DNA of 64,000 nt, from NCBI GenBank assembly GCA_964574985.1, contig CAZNPH010000002.1:124001-188000 (forward strand), in the 5' to 3' direction. Source of the stretch: CAZNPH01 sp964574985. Its GTDB lineage: Bacteria > Bacteroidota > Bacteroidia > Bacteroidales > SM23-62. The notes beneath the pieces are model-generated. The model was not told the origin of the DNA. It did no database searches and was given only the letters and a program-made list of their open reading frames with translations. The position numbers and the translations under genes are program-made. Below are positions 1 to 8,472 of the stretch, piece after piece. Numbering within the stretch: the first letter of the stretch is position 1; every line of letters begins with the position of its first letter.

Positions 1-1705
1 AAGAATAGGAAAAATTATTGTTGCCCAGTGTGGAAATGAACCTGGCACCCGCTTTGTGCAGGGGGATATATATCAATTGGTTGTTTTTCTGGTTGGTCGT
101 CCGGGTATAGGCATAATGGGCGTTCAGGCGCAGGTTCATATTCCGCATGAGGTAATTGCCCGTGAACATGCATTCCAATCCCCTGGAAAAAACCTTTTTG
201 ATATTGTCTGCCTGCCAGAACCTGAATTTGCCCGGGGCCCACATGATCCAGTCGTCAATCAGCGATGCATATGTGTTTGCCCTGGCGGTGAATGCAAATG
301 TGCTGTCCCGGGCGAACCGGTATTCCAGGGAGAGGTCTGCCATGGTCCCTTTTTCCGGACGGAGGTTGGGATTCCCGCCGGGGCTCCAGTAAAGGTCGTT
401 CAGCGAAGGAATGTTGTATACTGCGGATACGTTGGATCTGAGTTTCAGATCCTGCAGTCCGGGAACGGTCCATTCAAATCCTGCCGAAGGCATAAAAGGC
501 GTGAATTCCCGGTCCGCGTACTCTTCCCGTAGGAGTCCGAATACCGTCAGTTCGCTGCTTGCCGCATGATGGAGGCTGACAGTGGCTCCAAGCTCATTGC
601 GAACCACATCAAATCCGCCGGTTTTCAGGTGATCGGTGACGGTTCCCCTGTGGAAATAATAATTCACCTGGCTTTTGAAGACCGTTTCCGGTGAGATCCG
701 GATTTCCAGTTTGTGCCGGTTATACAAGCCTTCAAATTCATTTTGTGTATCAAAATTTTGAAGTATCCCCCCTTCTGTATGGTTGGCCAGGCGGTACCGG
801 AGATCCTGATGGCTGAAACCCGTGATGAGTTCAGACCGGAACTTTTCCCCGTGCCTGATCCATGAGGCGGTCAGATGCAGGTCCCGGTCCTTTTGGTTCT
901 CATCCCTTTCGCTTCCCTGGTAAGACATGATGGGAGGGAGGTTGCGGTCGGATTCCTGGATCCAGGCATGGACGGATACGGTCCCGCCGGAGTAAGTCCG
1001 CATATACACCTCCCCCTGCGCACCGGTTTTGGCGTAATCCGCGTTTTTTTGCTTTTCATATCTCCACAGTCCGTTGGCATCATTGTAAAAAGTAAAATCA
1101 TTTTCAGAGCGCTGATGGAAAACCCTGAAGTTCGTCTGCCACTTCGTATTTCCCCCGCCCAGGGTAAGAAATGACTGATAGGTGTCAAAGCTGCCGATAC
1201 CCTGAATGGCCGATCCTGAGAATCCTTCGTACCAACCGGTACGGGTACGGAGATGGATGCTTCCGCCCAGGGCCCCGGGTCCTTCATGTAAAGTGCTTCC
1301 CCCATGGAACAGGTTGATCTCGTCGATCAGAAATACAGGGACCAGGGAAAGATCCGCCTGTCCGGTAAGCGGACTGTTCAGGGGGATGCCGTTCCAGACG
1401 ATGCGGGTATGGGATGAAGCAGTGCCACGGAAAGAGACGGTCGACAGTGCCCCGGGTCCGTAACTCCTGATAAATACAGGAGTGTTTTCAGATAGCAGTT
1501 CGCCAAGTGAGATATTGAATGCTTTTTGTATCGCGGATGAGTCCACCCGGGTTTTGACCAGTCCTTTTTCCGGGACAGGAATGGAGGCCTTGATCCGCAC
1601 TTCGCGCAGCAGTATGACCGTATCGGCCAGATTCTGTGCCTGGAGGGACAGGCAAAAACCGGTCAGCCATAGGAAAACCACAATATGTATGCATTTTCCG
1701 GTCAT
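1..1705 (-). CDS. TonB-dependent receptor, BtuB-like (3' part missing)
   Basis: Outer-membrane TonB-dependent receptor, probably for cobalamin/corrinoids. The reading frame is open from an ATG at 1705 to the window edge (568 codons). An N-terminal signal peptide ends near LSLQAQ, followed by a plug domain (SFRGTASSHTRIVWNGIPLN, then GPGALGGSIHLRT) and alternating beta-barrel strands. The last visible residues (LHKAGARFISTLGNNNFSYS) look like a late barrel strand, so only the end is missing. The start overlaps the stop of the upstream gene by four bases (ATGA), so the two are translationally coupled and share the cobalamin riboswitch at 2893-3071. The substrate is inferred from the riboswitch; the receptor fold is certain. 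Confidence 0.9.
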   Translation of the reverse strand, partial: MTGKCIHIVVFLWLTGFCLSLQAQNLADTVILLREVRIKASIPVPEKGLVKTRVDSSAIQKAFNISLGELLSENTPVFIRSYGPGALSTVSFRGTASSHTRIVWNGIPLNSPLTGQADLSLVPVFLIDEINLFHGGSTLHEGPGALGGSIHLRTRTGWYEGFSGSAIQGIGSFDTYQSFLTLGGGNTKWQTNFRVFHQRSENDFTFYNDANGLWRYEKQKNADYAKTGAQGEVYMRTYSGGTVSVHAWIQESDRNLPPIMSYQGSERDENQKDRDLHLTASWIRHGEKFRSELITGFSHQDLRYRLANHTEGGILQNFDTQNEFEGLYNRHKLEIRISPETVFKSQVNYYFHRGTVTDHLKTGGFDVVRNELGATVSLHHAASSELTVFGLLREEYADREFTPFMPSAGFEWTVPGLQDLKLRSNVSAVYNIPSLNDLYWSPGGNPNLRPEKGTMADLSLEYRFARDSTFAFTARANTYASLIDDWIMWAPGKFRFWQADNIKKVFSRGLECMFTGNYLMRNMNLRLNAHYAYTRTTNQKNNQLIYIPLHKAGARFISTLGNNNFSYS

Positions 1706-2781
1706 TCTGTAATCAAAAGTTTGCCTTTAAAAATCTTTTTTTCCTGCCGGAACATCAAAATGTATATACCCGGCACCAGGTTCCCGGGTATGTTCAGAGC
1801 GGCCGGGTGTATGTTTTCCTTCCGGGTCATTTGTGTGGTCTTCCCTTCAAGGTTTATCAGAGAAGCTCCCCGGATCATTTTCCGGGAGTTCAGGCATGGA
1901 TGGCGGATTGAAATCCGGTCGCCTTTGGAGACCGGATTGGGGGATATTTCAAGGAATTCCCGGATGTTATGCCTGCAGGGGGAATACAGGTGCCCGGTGC
2001 CCGCAGTCTGTGCATAATGGATCACTCCGATTGCATTCAGGTCGAATCCGCCGTTCCAGTATGGAGTGGGCCAGGGGTCGTTGATGATGGTTCCCCGGGA
2101 GTCAAAACTGCAAAAACTGCTGTCGATGCTTCCCACCACATCGATGACCCTGACCTGCCGGATGTTGTGGATATCGATTCCTGAGCTGTCCCTCAAATCC
2201 TGCAGATCGAAAGGCGTACCATACCCGCGGGGATATTTGCCGGCCAGGTTGTGGAAATTTTCCGGGTCCATGGGCGTAAAGCTTCCGACCTGCAGGGTGT
2301 CCTGGTTATCTGATATGGACGGGAAGCGGACAAAATGAATACCGTCCGAACTGACTTCTACAAAAGCCAGCTCAAGATAATACAGGTTTTCGCTGCCTGC
2401 CGCATGAAAACCATTTTCGAATACGGCAAAATCAGGACCTTCACCGTCGGACAAGGGACGGTGGAATTCCAGGATGGCCTGTCCCCCGTCGCCCAGACTG
2501 ACACAGTCCATGTTGCCTGACGGTTTGCCGGTGGCCAGACTATCATACCCGAAGAAAGCACGGTTGGAGGTGATCCCTCCCTCCGTGCAGGTAAGATTGG
2601 TGTCAGCGATGTTGAGATAACCCCTGCTTGTCCGGCAGCCGGCAGCCCATCCGGCAAATACGGAACTGTCCTTGTGGATAGGCCCGGTTCCGTTCTGCCC
2701 GGAGGAAAGAAACTTCTGTGCATATCCGCCGGTTGATGCAAGAAAACACAGACAAAGAAAAATGAAGCAAGGTCTTTCCAT
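1702..2781 (-). CDS. T9SS-exported cell-surface protein of cobalamin operon
   Basis: A 359-residue exported protein. It has a signal peptide (about residues 1-21, ending GGYAQ) and a C-terminal type IX secretion type A sorting domain over the last 80 or so residues, with PNPVSKGDRISI, LINLEGK, LVPGIYILMF and a final KGKLLI strand. The middle has conserved-looking blocks (FAVFENGF, ELAFVEVSSDGIHFVRFP, NLAGKYPRGYGTPFDL), giving a probably beta-rich domain I cannot assign further. It is the first gene after the cobalamin riboswitch and overlaps the TonB receptor start. I infer a surface corrinoid-capture partner, analogous in position to BtuG-type proteins but without visible similarity to them. 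The ATG lies at the base of a 13-bp hairpin. Confidence 0.85.
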   Translation of the reverse strand: MERPCFIFLCLCFLASTGGYAQKFLSSGQNGTGPIHKDSSVFAGWAAGCRTSRGYLNIADTNLTCTEGGITSNRAFFGYDSLATGKPSGNMDCVSLGDGGQAILEFHRPLSDGEGPDFAVFENGFHAAGSENLYYLELAFVEVSSDGIHFVRFPSISDNQDTLQVGSFTPMDPENFHNLAGKYPRGYGTPFDLQDLRDSSGIDIHNIRQVRVIDVVGSIDSSFCSFDSRGTIINDPWPTPYWNGGFDLNAIGVIHYAQTAGTGHLYSPCRHNIREFLEISPNPVSKGDRISIRHPCLNSRKMIRGASLINLEGKTTQMTRKENIHPAALNIPGNLVPGIYILMFRQEKKIFKGKLLITE

Positions 2782-2825
2782 CGTTTGCCGCCATTTTATG
2801 AAGCCTGATTTTGCAGCAAACGATG
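2779..2825 (-). promoter_or_regulatory. Start-codon-sequestering hairpin
   Basis: In the transcript, CATCGTTTGCTGC (complement of 2813-2825) pairs with GCGGCAAACGATG (complement of 2779-2791). This is 13 consecutive pairs including one T-G, with a 21-base loop. The final ATG of the 3' arm is the start codon of the T9SS gene. The structure would block initiation and is a good candidate for the riboswitch's translational expression platform. The pairing is seen directly; the regulatory role is inferred. Confidence 0.7.
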
Positions 2826-2892
2826 TCGGGGAGAGTTGAAATAGACATTGCTGATTTGCTTCCTGTTCACCGCAGGCTGCAAAACCGGCAAT

Positions 2893-3071
2893 GCACTGGC
2901 AGGTCTTCTGACTTGTCCCGGTTCCTGCCCCCTTCCCATCTTGTTTTGTTCAAAACAGTGGTATATCCGGCAGAAACCATGTGGCCCCGATGGGCCCGGG
3001 TTCACAGCAGCGGGAACTGTTGCCGATTCTCACGGCATTCCTTATTAATCCCTGCAAACGGGAACCAATGC
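2893..3071 (-). promoter_or_regulatory. Cobalamin riboswitch
   Basis: On the minus strand the conserved cobalamin aptamer blocks appear in order: AATAAGGAATGCCGTGAGAA, CAGTTCCCGCTGCTGTGA, CCACTG, GGGAAGG, and the hallmark 3' block AGTCAGAAGACCTGCC. A closing P1 stem forms between GCATTGG (complement of 3065-3071) and CCAGTGC (complement of 2893-2899). The ~179-base span is normal for this class. It lies upstream of the T9SS/TonB receptor operon and should repress it when adenosylcobalamin or another corrinoid is plentiful. Confidence 0.95.
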
Positions 3072-3078
3072 ATCATGT

Positions 3079-3086
3079 CAAATGTA
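3079..3086 (-). promoter_or_regulatory. Bacteroidota -7 element of B12 operon promoter
   Basis: Minus-strand TACATTTG fits the Bacteroidota -7 consensus TAnnTTTG. It ends about 8 bases before the riboswitch P1 stem, so transcription should begin almost exactly at the aptamer's 5' edge. No good -33 TTTG was found. Confidence 0.6.
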
Positions 3087-3146
3087 AGGCAATTTTGTGG
3101 AATTTTTTGTATTTTCACCATTGGATTTGAATTGATCCTCTTCAAA

Positions 3147-4838
3147 ATGATGAAAAAAAGCTTTTTACTGCCGGTGTTGCTGTTGATCGCCCTGCCTTCC
3201 TTCCCACAGGGGGAGGCAGTGAACAAGGTGTCCGTAGAAGTCATCCTGGAAAAAAAATACATGAACTTTCCGGTTTGCAACCGGGAAAAAAGACAGATCG
3301 TGCGGATTTATGCAGGGGGCGAAACAATCAGGGAATTCACCATTCACCTGGCAGCCGGCAGTGTGGATTGGTGGGCGTACCTGGACATCAAACCTTTTTC
3401 CGGGAAAAGGGTTGTTGTTGCGGTGGAAGGATACCCGCAGAATTCAAGGGGCCTGGATATGATCTTTCAGGACGATACCATGGCCAACGCGGAGGAACTG
3501 TACAGGGAAGAGCTGCGCCCCGTTTACCACTTTACGGCTGCCCGGGGATGGCATAATGATCCGAACGGACTGGTATTTCATGATGGGATTTATCACCTCT
3601 ATTTTCAGCACAATCCCTACGGATGGAACTGGGGAAATATGCACTGGGGGCACGCGGTCAGCACCGACCTGGTGCACTGGAAGCAACTGGATGAGGCCCT
3701 TTATCCCCCGGCTCTTCATGACATGCGTTTTTCGGGTTCGGCCGTGGTCGATCACCAAAATACGAGCGGTTTTGGCCGGCCGGGGCGGCCGCCCCTGATC
3801 ACGGCCCATACCAGCACCGGGCGGGGGGAAGTCATCGGTTACAGTCTGAACAACGGGAAGACCTTCACCGGGTATGAAGGCAATCCCGTAGTTGTGCATG
3901 AGCATACGGGAAGGGATCCGAAAATATTCTGGTACGAGCCGGGCGGACACTGGGTTATGATCGTTTATGATGAAAAGCCCGATAAAAATCAACAGGGCAT
4001 TCAAATCATCAAAAGGACTTTTGACATACATACTTCGCCGGACCTGAAACATTGGACCTGCCGTTCCGCCATACCTGGTTTTTTTGAATGCCCCGAACTT
4101 TTTGAATTGCCGGTGGACGGGAATGAGAAGGATACCCGGTGGATCGTGTATGACGGGATGGGCGACTATCTGGTCGGAAAATTCGATGGCATGGTTTATG
4201 CTCCGGAATCCGGCAAGCATGATTTTCATAAAGGCCATTTTTATGCATCACAGACATACAATAACATGCCTGGCAACAGGCGCGTACAGGTCGCATGGGG
4301 AAAGGGCATGGAATTCCCCGGAATGCCATTCAACCAGATGATGCTGTTTCCCACCGAACTGAGTCTGCATACCACCCAGGACGGAATCCGGATGTTTGCA
4401 CAACCGGTCCGGGAGATCGAAAAACTCCACGGAAGATCGTACCACCGTGAGGATATCACATTGACCGATACCAATTCCCTGGTTATATATCCTGAAACCT
4501 GCGCCCTGCATATCTTGTCCACCATCAGGCTTGATGATCCGGCAAGTTGTGGGATGGAGGTAAATGGTTACCGGGTCCATTTCGACCGCAGAAGATGGGA
4601 GCTGAACGGACATTTTGTCCGGCCGGTGAACAACAGGATCCATCTGGAAATCCTGGTGGACCGTGCAAGTATTGAGATATTTGCCAATCACGGACGGTTG
4701 TACATTCCGGACTACCATTTTTCAACGGGTAAAAATCCCTGTGTAAAGATCTATGCCGGAAAAGGCGGAGGCGGAACAGGGATCGCGACAGTCGAAAACC
4801 TGGAAATCTATGAAATGAGGTCTATCTGGCTTGATTAA
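3147..4838 (+). CDS. GH32 exo-fructan hydrolase (levanase/fructanase type)
   Basis: Secreted glycoside hydrolase family 32 enzyme that should release fructose from levan, inulin or sucrose-type fructans. The start ATGATGAAAAAAAGC at 3147 gives 563 residues with a signal peptide (LLPVLLLIALPSFPQ). The open frame extends back to 2811, but that extension overlaps the riboswitch and is not plausible. An N-terminal beta domain of about 100 residues (DUF4980-like) precedes the five-bladed catalytic domain. The catalytic triad is visible: nucleophile Asp138 in WHNDPNG, transition-state Asp257 in RDP, acid/base Glu314 in FECPEL. A C-terminal beta sandwich follows from about residue 430. No SusC/SusD pair or fructokinase is adjacent, so it is an orphan fructanase. 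Confidence 0.93.
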   Translation: MMKKSFLLPVLLLIALPSFPQGEAVNKVSVEVILEKKYMNFPVCNREKRQIVRIYAGGETIREFTIHLAAGSVDWWAYLDIKPFSGKRVVVAVEGYPQNSRGLDMIFQDDTMANAEELYREELRPVYHFTAARGWHNDPNGLVFHDGIYHLYFQHNPYGWNWGNMHWGHAVSTDLVHWKQLDEALYPPALHDMRFSGSAVVDHQNTSGFGRPGRPPLITAHTSTGRGEVIGYSLNNGKTFTGYEGNPVVVHEHTGRDPKIFWYEPGGHWVMIVYDEKPDKNQQGIQIIKRTFDIHTSPDLKHWTCRSAIPGFFECPELFELPVDGNEKDTRWIVYDGMGDYLVGKFDGMVYAPESGKHDFHKGHFYASQTYNNMPGNRRVQVAWGKGMEFPGMPFNQMMLFPTELSLHTTQDGIRMFAQPVREIEKLHGRSYHREDITLTDTNSLVIYPETCALHILSTIRLDDPASCGMEVNGYRVHFDRRRWELNGHFVRPVNNRIHLEILVDRASIEIFANHGRLYIPDYHFSTGKNPCVKIYAGKGGGGTGIATVENLEIYEMRSIWLD

Positions 4839-4861
4839 CAAAATCTTACACATAAAACATA

Positions 4862-4893
4862 TTTGGATAAAACCTCCCATTGGTTTATATTTG
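4862..4893 (+). promoter_or_regulatory. Promoter of hybrid histidine kinase
   Basis: TTTG at 4862-4865, a 20-base spacer, then TATATTTG at 4886-4893. This matches both halves of the Bacteroidota sigma-70 promoter (TTTG, about 19-20 bases, TAnnTTTG). The expected start of transcription is about 30 bases before the ATG at 4929. Confidence 0.75.
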
Positions 4894-4928
4894 AATGAAT
4901 TATATCATGCCTTTATATTTTTCTTTCC

Positions 4929-6320
4929 ATGAAAATCAGGGATAAGCTCATTGTATGTGCAATCATCATCGGCCTTTCATATTACGTTCTTGATGCATTC
5001 ATTGATTACCTTCTTTTTTACGAAGATCTTTCCTTTTTTCAGATCCTGGTGCTGAAAGTTCCCATTGCCGAGCTATACAACCGGCTGATCGGCATTACTG
5101 CCATATTAATTTTCGGGATCATCATTTCGGGTTTTATGGCCGATCTGCAAACCGACCGGCACCTGACCATCAGAAAACCGGAGAACGTGAAGGACGAAAT
5201 GATCTTCGATCCCAATCTTATGGTCAAACTGGCCCATCAGATCAGGATACCGATGAATGCCATTGTCGGCTTTTCTGACCTGCTGAAGGATCCTTCACTT
5301 TCCGTACAGTCCAGGCAAACCTATATCAATCATATCAATTCCAGCGGGAAGTACCTGCTCAGCCTCATTACCAATATGGTTGACATAACCCGGCTGGAGA
5401 TGGGCCAGTTGCCGGTGAACAAAAAAAATTTCAGTCTGAATGAACTAATGCAGGAGATCCATAATGATTTTGAAAAGCGGAAGAAAGAAAGTGGGCGGAC
5501 TGAAGTCGGGATCGTCCTCAGAAAAGGCATCAGGGAAGGGGATTTCACCTTCCATACGGATCCGGACCGGCTCCGGCAGGTCATATCCAATTTGCTGGAA
5601 AATGCGCTTAAATTCACCGAGGAAGGCTTCATCGAATTCGGGTACAAAAAGCCGGATGGAAATGAACTCGAGTTTTATGTGAAGGATACGGGTTCGGGTT
5701 TTTCCGGAGAAAGGCTTGAAGTCATATTCAAACGTTTCAGAAACATGTCCGACAACCAGATCCATCCTTTCGACAGTGCTGCCCTGCGGCTGAACATCGC
5801 CAAAAACCTTGTCTGCCTTCTCGGTGGAGGAATGTGGGCGGAATCCAGGATCGGACAAGGGTCCACGTTCCGTTTTACCATATCCGGTAAAAGCTATGAA
5901 GAGATCATTGAGAAAGAAAAAATTGAGAAAAAAGAAACCGGACAAAAAAACTGGAAGAACAAAACAATCCTGATCGCGGAAGACATTGAATCCAACTTCA
6001 TTTACCTTCATGAGATACTGAAACCCACAGAAGCCCGATTGATCTGGGCAAAAAACGGAAGGGAAGCGGTTACGCACTGCCAGAAAAATGACCGGATCGA
6101 TATTGTGCTTATGGATATTCTGATGCCGGAAATGGATGGATATGAAGCATTGGAAAAGATCAAGGGGATCAATGAAGACCTTCCTGTTGTTGCACAAACC
6201 GCATATTCCCTGGAAGGAGAAACAGACAGAACACAAACGGAACGTTTCGATGATTATCTGACCAAACCCATCTGGTCAAACCATCTATTGTCAACCCTGG
6301 GGAAATATCTCAATCAATAG
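4929..6320 (+). CDS. Hybrid sensor histidine kinase/response regulator
   Basis: A membrane-anchored phosphorelay protein of 463 residues. Two membrane segments (about 8-25 and 53-70) have only a short loop between them, so there is no sizeable extracytoplasmic sensor. HisKA has the phosphoacceptor His103 in LAHQIRIPMNAIVGF. HATPase_c has the N box NLLENALKF (221-229) and G1 box DTGSGFSG. A charged linker leads to a C-terminal receiver domain with acidic pair Glu351-Asp352, phosphoacceptor Asp396 in VLMDILMP and Lys446. There is no output domain, so phosphate presumably passes to a separate Hpt or regulator encoded elsewhere. Its stop codon directly abuts that of the convergent HAMP-GAF gene. 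Confidence 0.93.
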   Translation: MKIRDKLIVCAIIIGLSYYVLDAFIDYLLFYEDLSFFQILVLKVPIAELYNRLIGITAILIFGIIISGFMADLQTDRHLTIRKPENVKDEMIFDPNLMVKLAHQIRIPMNAIVGFSDLLKDPSLSVQSRQTYINHINSSGKYLLSLITNMVDITRLEMGQLPVNKKNFSLNELMQEIHNDFEKRKKESGRTEVGIVLRKGIREGDFTFHTDPDRLRQVISNLLENALKFTEEGFIEFGYKKPDGNELEFYVKDTGSGFSGERLEVIFKRFRNMSDNQIHPFDSAALRLNIAKNLVCLLGGGMWAESRIGQGSTFRFTISGKSYEEIIEKEKIEKKETGQKNWKNKTILIAEDIESNFIYLHEILKPTEARLIWAKNGREAVTHCQKNDRIDIVLMDILMPEMDGYEALEKIKGINEDLPVVAQTAYSLEGETDRTQTERFDDYLTKPIWSNHLLSTLGKYLNQ

Positions 6321-7847
6321 TTACGGTTTTTCCGCATCGCGTTTTTTCTTCTGCAGCTCCTTTAATTTCTGGCGGAGTTCGCTTTCGCTTTTGGCAGATT
6401 GTTCCTGAATGGCTCTCATCTCTTCCATGTTCTGGCGGAGTTCTTCCTCCTGCGAAGCAAGTTCCTCGGTTTGTTGCTGTGATTTTTTCAAAAGCAGGGA
6501 TGTTCTGATGTTTGAGCGGACTGAAGAAATGGTGCTGGCAATGTTGATGGCAATCCGTTCCACGAAATCGATTTGATACGGCCGGAGTATATGGAAAGAA
6601 GCAATTTCAACGGCACCCAGAATGACCTCGTTTAGTTTCAGGGGGACAATGAGGATGCTCCTGGGATTCGTTTCTCCCATTCCTGACGAGATGGTAATAT
6701 AACCCGGGGGTATATCGGTCAGGAATATGGTTTCTCCCTCCTGAACGGATCTTCCCAACAAGCCCTCTCCATAGGGGATCTTTTTTTCAAGGGCCTTCTT
6801 TCTGTCGAAGGCAAAGCATGCCATCATCTCGATATATTGGTAATCCTTTTCCCGGTCATCAACAATGAAAAGTCCCCCTGCCCTGGCATCCAGATATTTT
6901 ACCAGGTTGCGGATTATATTGTGTGACAGGTCCCGTAGATCCTTGTGCTCTTCCCTGAGAATGTCACTGAAAACTGCTATGCCCTGCGCGGCCCAGTTTC
7001 GCTGGTCATCTTCCTTTTTTCTTTTGGCTTCTTCCCGGGCCGCGTTCCTGAGTTCGTTCCGCATGTTCATCAATGCGCTTCCCAGTAAATCATGTTCGCT
7101 CAGGGGATTGAATTCCTGTTCAAAGTGCCCTTTCCCAATCTCTGCAGAAAAATGGGTCAATTGTTTGAGCCGTTCGGAGAGTGCGTTCAATGCTCCGGCG
7201 ATCTTGCCCATTTCATTTTTGGCTTCCGGGATTTTTTCGGTGGGCAAAATGCCGTTTTTCATATCCCGGATGATCGTGCTGTACCTGGAAAGGGGCCGGG
7301 TGACCAATCGGATCATATACCAGGCGGCGCTGATGATCAACGCGATGAGAACCGCTGCCACCATGAACAGGAACCTGCCGGACCGGTCGGACAATGCTTG
7401 CAGATTTCTTCTTGCCTCCCGGGTTTGTTGTTGGAAAGTGCCGGTCAGAAAACTGATGTTCCCGGAGATCTGGTTGATCCGGGTAGCCGGGACCGTGTCT
7501 TTCATAAGAAGCGAATCTTCGATCTGCCTGAACAGATCCTGCAGCAGGAGGGCCCGGTCTTTTTCCCATTCCACTGAAAGTTCCCTGAGATGTGTTTTCA
7601 GTGAAGGGTACCGGATGTGCTCCGGAGTGTGAAGCTTTTCCCCGGGATATGTTCCGGCCTGAAGGACAAGTTCGTTCAACTGCTTGAGTCCGTTTACCGC
7701 CGGATCCAGTGAGTATGCGATGCCGGTGTTCAGTTGACTGATCCTGTTCAGATGTTTTTTTCCTGCAAATGCAGCCAGCACAATGGCCGCTGTGATCAGG
7801 CCAAACAGCAAAACGCAACGAAAAGCAATGGTATGCCAAAACCTCAT
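6321..7847 (-). CDS. Membrane HAMP-GAF sensor protein without output domain
   Basis: A 508-residue signalling protein. TM1 is at about 9-27, a helical extracytoplasmic region of ~125 residues follows, and TM2 is at about 155-178. After that come a HAMP domain (RPLSRYSTIIRDMKNG...), a second amphipathic helical stretch, and a GAF domain at about 295-430 (ARAGGLFIVDD, PYGEGLLGRSVQEGETIFL, PLKLNEVILGAVEIAS). The C-terminus is a charged coiled coil (EELASQEEELRQNMEEMRAIQ) ending KKKRDAEKP. In related Bacteroidota proteins this coiled coil leads into a PAS, kinase or phosphatase domain; here the protein stops. It is tail-to-tail with the hybrid kinase with no intervening base, so the two may act together. 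Confidence 0.85.
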   Translation of the reverse strand: MRFWHTIAFRCVLLFGLITAAIVLAAFAGKKHLNRISQLNTGIAYSLDPAVNGLKQLNELVLQAGTYPGEKLHTPEHIRYPSLKTHLRELSVEWEKDRALLLQDLFRQIEDSLLMKDTVPATRINQISGNISFLTGTFQQQTREARRNLQALSDRSGRFLFMVAAVLIALIISAAWYMIRLVTRPLSRYSTIIRDMKNGILPTEKIPEAKNEMGKIAGALNALSERLKQLTHFSAEIGKGHFEQEFNPLSEHDLLGSALMNMRNELRNAAREEAKRKKEDDQRNWAAQGIAVFSDILREEHKDLRDLSHNIIRNLVKYLDARAGGLFIVDDREKDYQYIEMMACFAFDRKKALEKKIPYGEGLLGRSVQEGETIFLTDIPPGYITISSGMGETNPRSILIVPLKLNEVILGAVEIASFHILRPYQIDFVERIAINIASTISSVRSNIRTSLLLKKSQQQTEELASQEEELRQNMEEMRAIQEQSAKSESELRQKLKELQKKKRDAEKP

Positions 7848-7886
7848 GGAAAAAGGTTTACTGAACTGCAGAGTAAAGATAATGAA

Positions 7887-8372
7887 TTATTTTTCCTGCT
7901 TCTTAAAGAATGCATCTTTGCCGGGATAGTACAGCCCTTCCCTGGCTTTTTCCAGGGGATAAATGTAGTAATCGACCAATGCGCTGGCACATACTTTTCC
8001 TTCGGCGTCGATCAGATCCACGTCGATGCTGGCAATTCTGCGCACGATTTCACGGACTTTTGCGACCAGCCGGATTTTTCCCCTGTTCAGGTACATGGTT
8101 TTTTTGAATTTCATATCCAGTTTGTATGTCACCCCGGCCGTGCCTGCTTTGACGTAAACGGTCCAGCTGGCAATCTCGTCCGCCAGCGTGGCCTGGATGC
8201 CTCCATGAAGGATATTGGAGTATCCCTGGAATTGTGGTTCGGGATCCCATTCGCTGACCACCAAATCACCGTCTTCAAAAAACCGCAACCGGAGTCCGTT
8301 TAAATTCCCGGGAGAACAACCAAAACAATTATAACCCTCGTATTGGGTAAATGGATTCTGGATTTCTCGCAT
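7887..8372 (-). CDS. PaaI/YbgC-like hotdog-fold thioesterase
   Basis: A 161-residue single-domain hotdog protein, probably an acyl-CoA thioesterase. The motif NILHGGIQATLADEIASW is the PaaI-type HGG...D/E active-site helix. An N-terminal NCFGCSPGNLNGLRLRF motif is typical of the 4HBT family in this phylum. I chose the ATG at 8372 (MREIQNPF) over an upstream in-frame start at 8429. The minus-strand promoter element at 8392-8399 would lie inside the longer version, and family similarity begins at the shorter start. The substrate is unknown. It is divergent from ksgA. Confidence 0.85.
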   Translation of the reverse strand: MREIQNPFTQYEGYNCFGCSPGNLNGLRLRFFEDGDLVVSEWDPEPQFQGYSNILHGGIQATLADEIASWTVYVKAGTAGVTYKLDMKFKKTMYLNRGKIRLVAKVREIVRRIASIDVDLIDAEGKVCASALVDYYIYPLEKAREGLYYPGKDAFFKKQEK

Positions 8373-8391
8373 ATTTTTGCCTGTTTTTGGG

Positions 8392-8399
8392 CAAATGTA
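8392..8399 (-). promoter_or_regulatory. -7 element upstream of thioesterase gene
   Basis: Minus-strand TACATTTG matches TAnnTTTG and lies 20 bases before the ATG at 8372. It supports that start and a very short leader. Confidence 0.5.
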
Positions 8400-8445
8400 A
8401 GCTTTTCCGGGGAAAAATAAACCTGTCATTCACCGTGAAAAGTCT

Positions 8446-8453
8446 TAAATTTG
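8446..8453 (+). promoter_or_regulatory. -7 element upstream of ksgA
   Basis: TAAATTTG matches TAnnTTTG, 19 bases before the ksgA ATG at 8473. It sits back-to-back with the thioesterase promoter in a ~100-base divergent intergenic region. Confidence 0.55.
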
Positions 8454-8472
8454 CCCAAATGCATGGTAAAGC

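Noticed and set aside
2811..3146. In-frame upstream extension of the GH32 gene
   Set aside because: It runs through the cobalamin riboswitch and its promoter on the other strand, has no family similarity, and a clear signal peptide begins at 3147.
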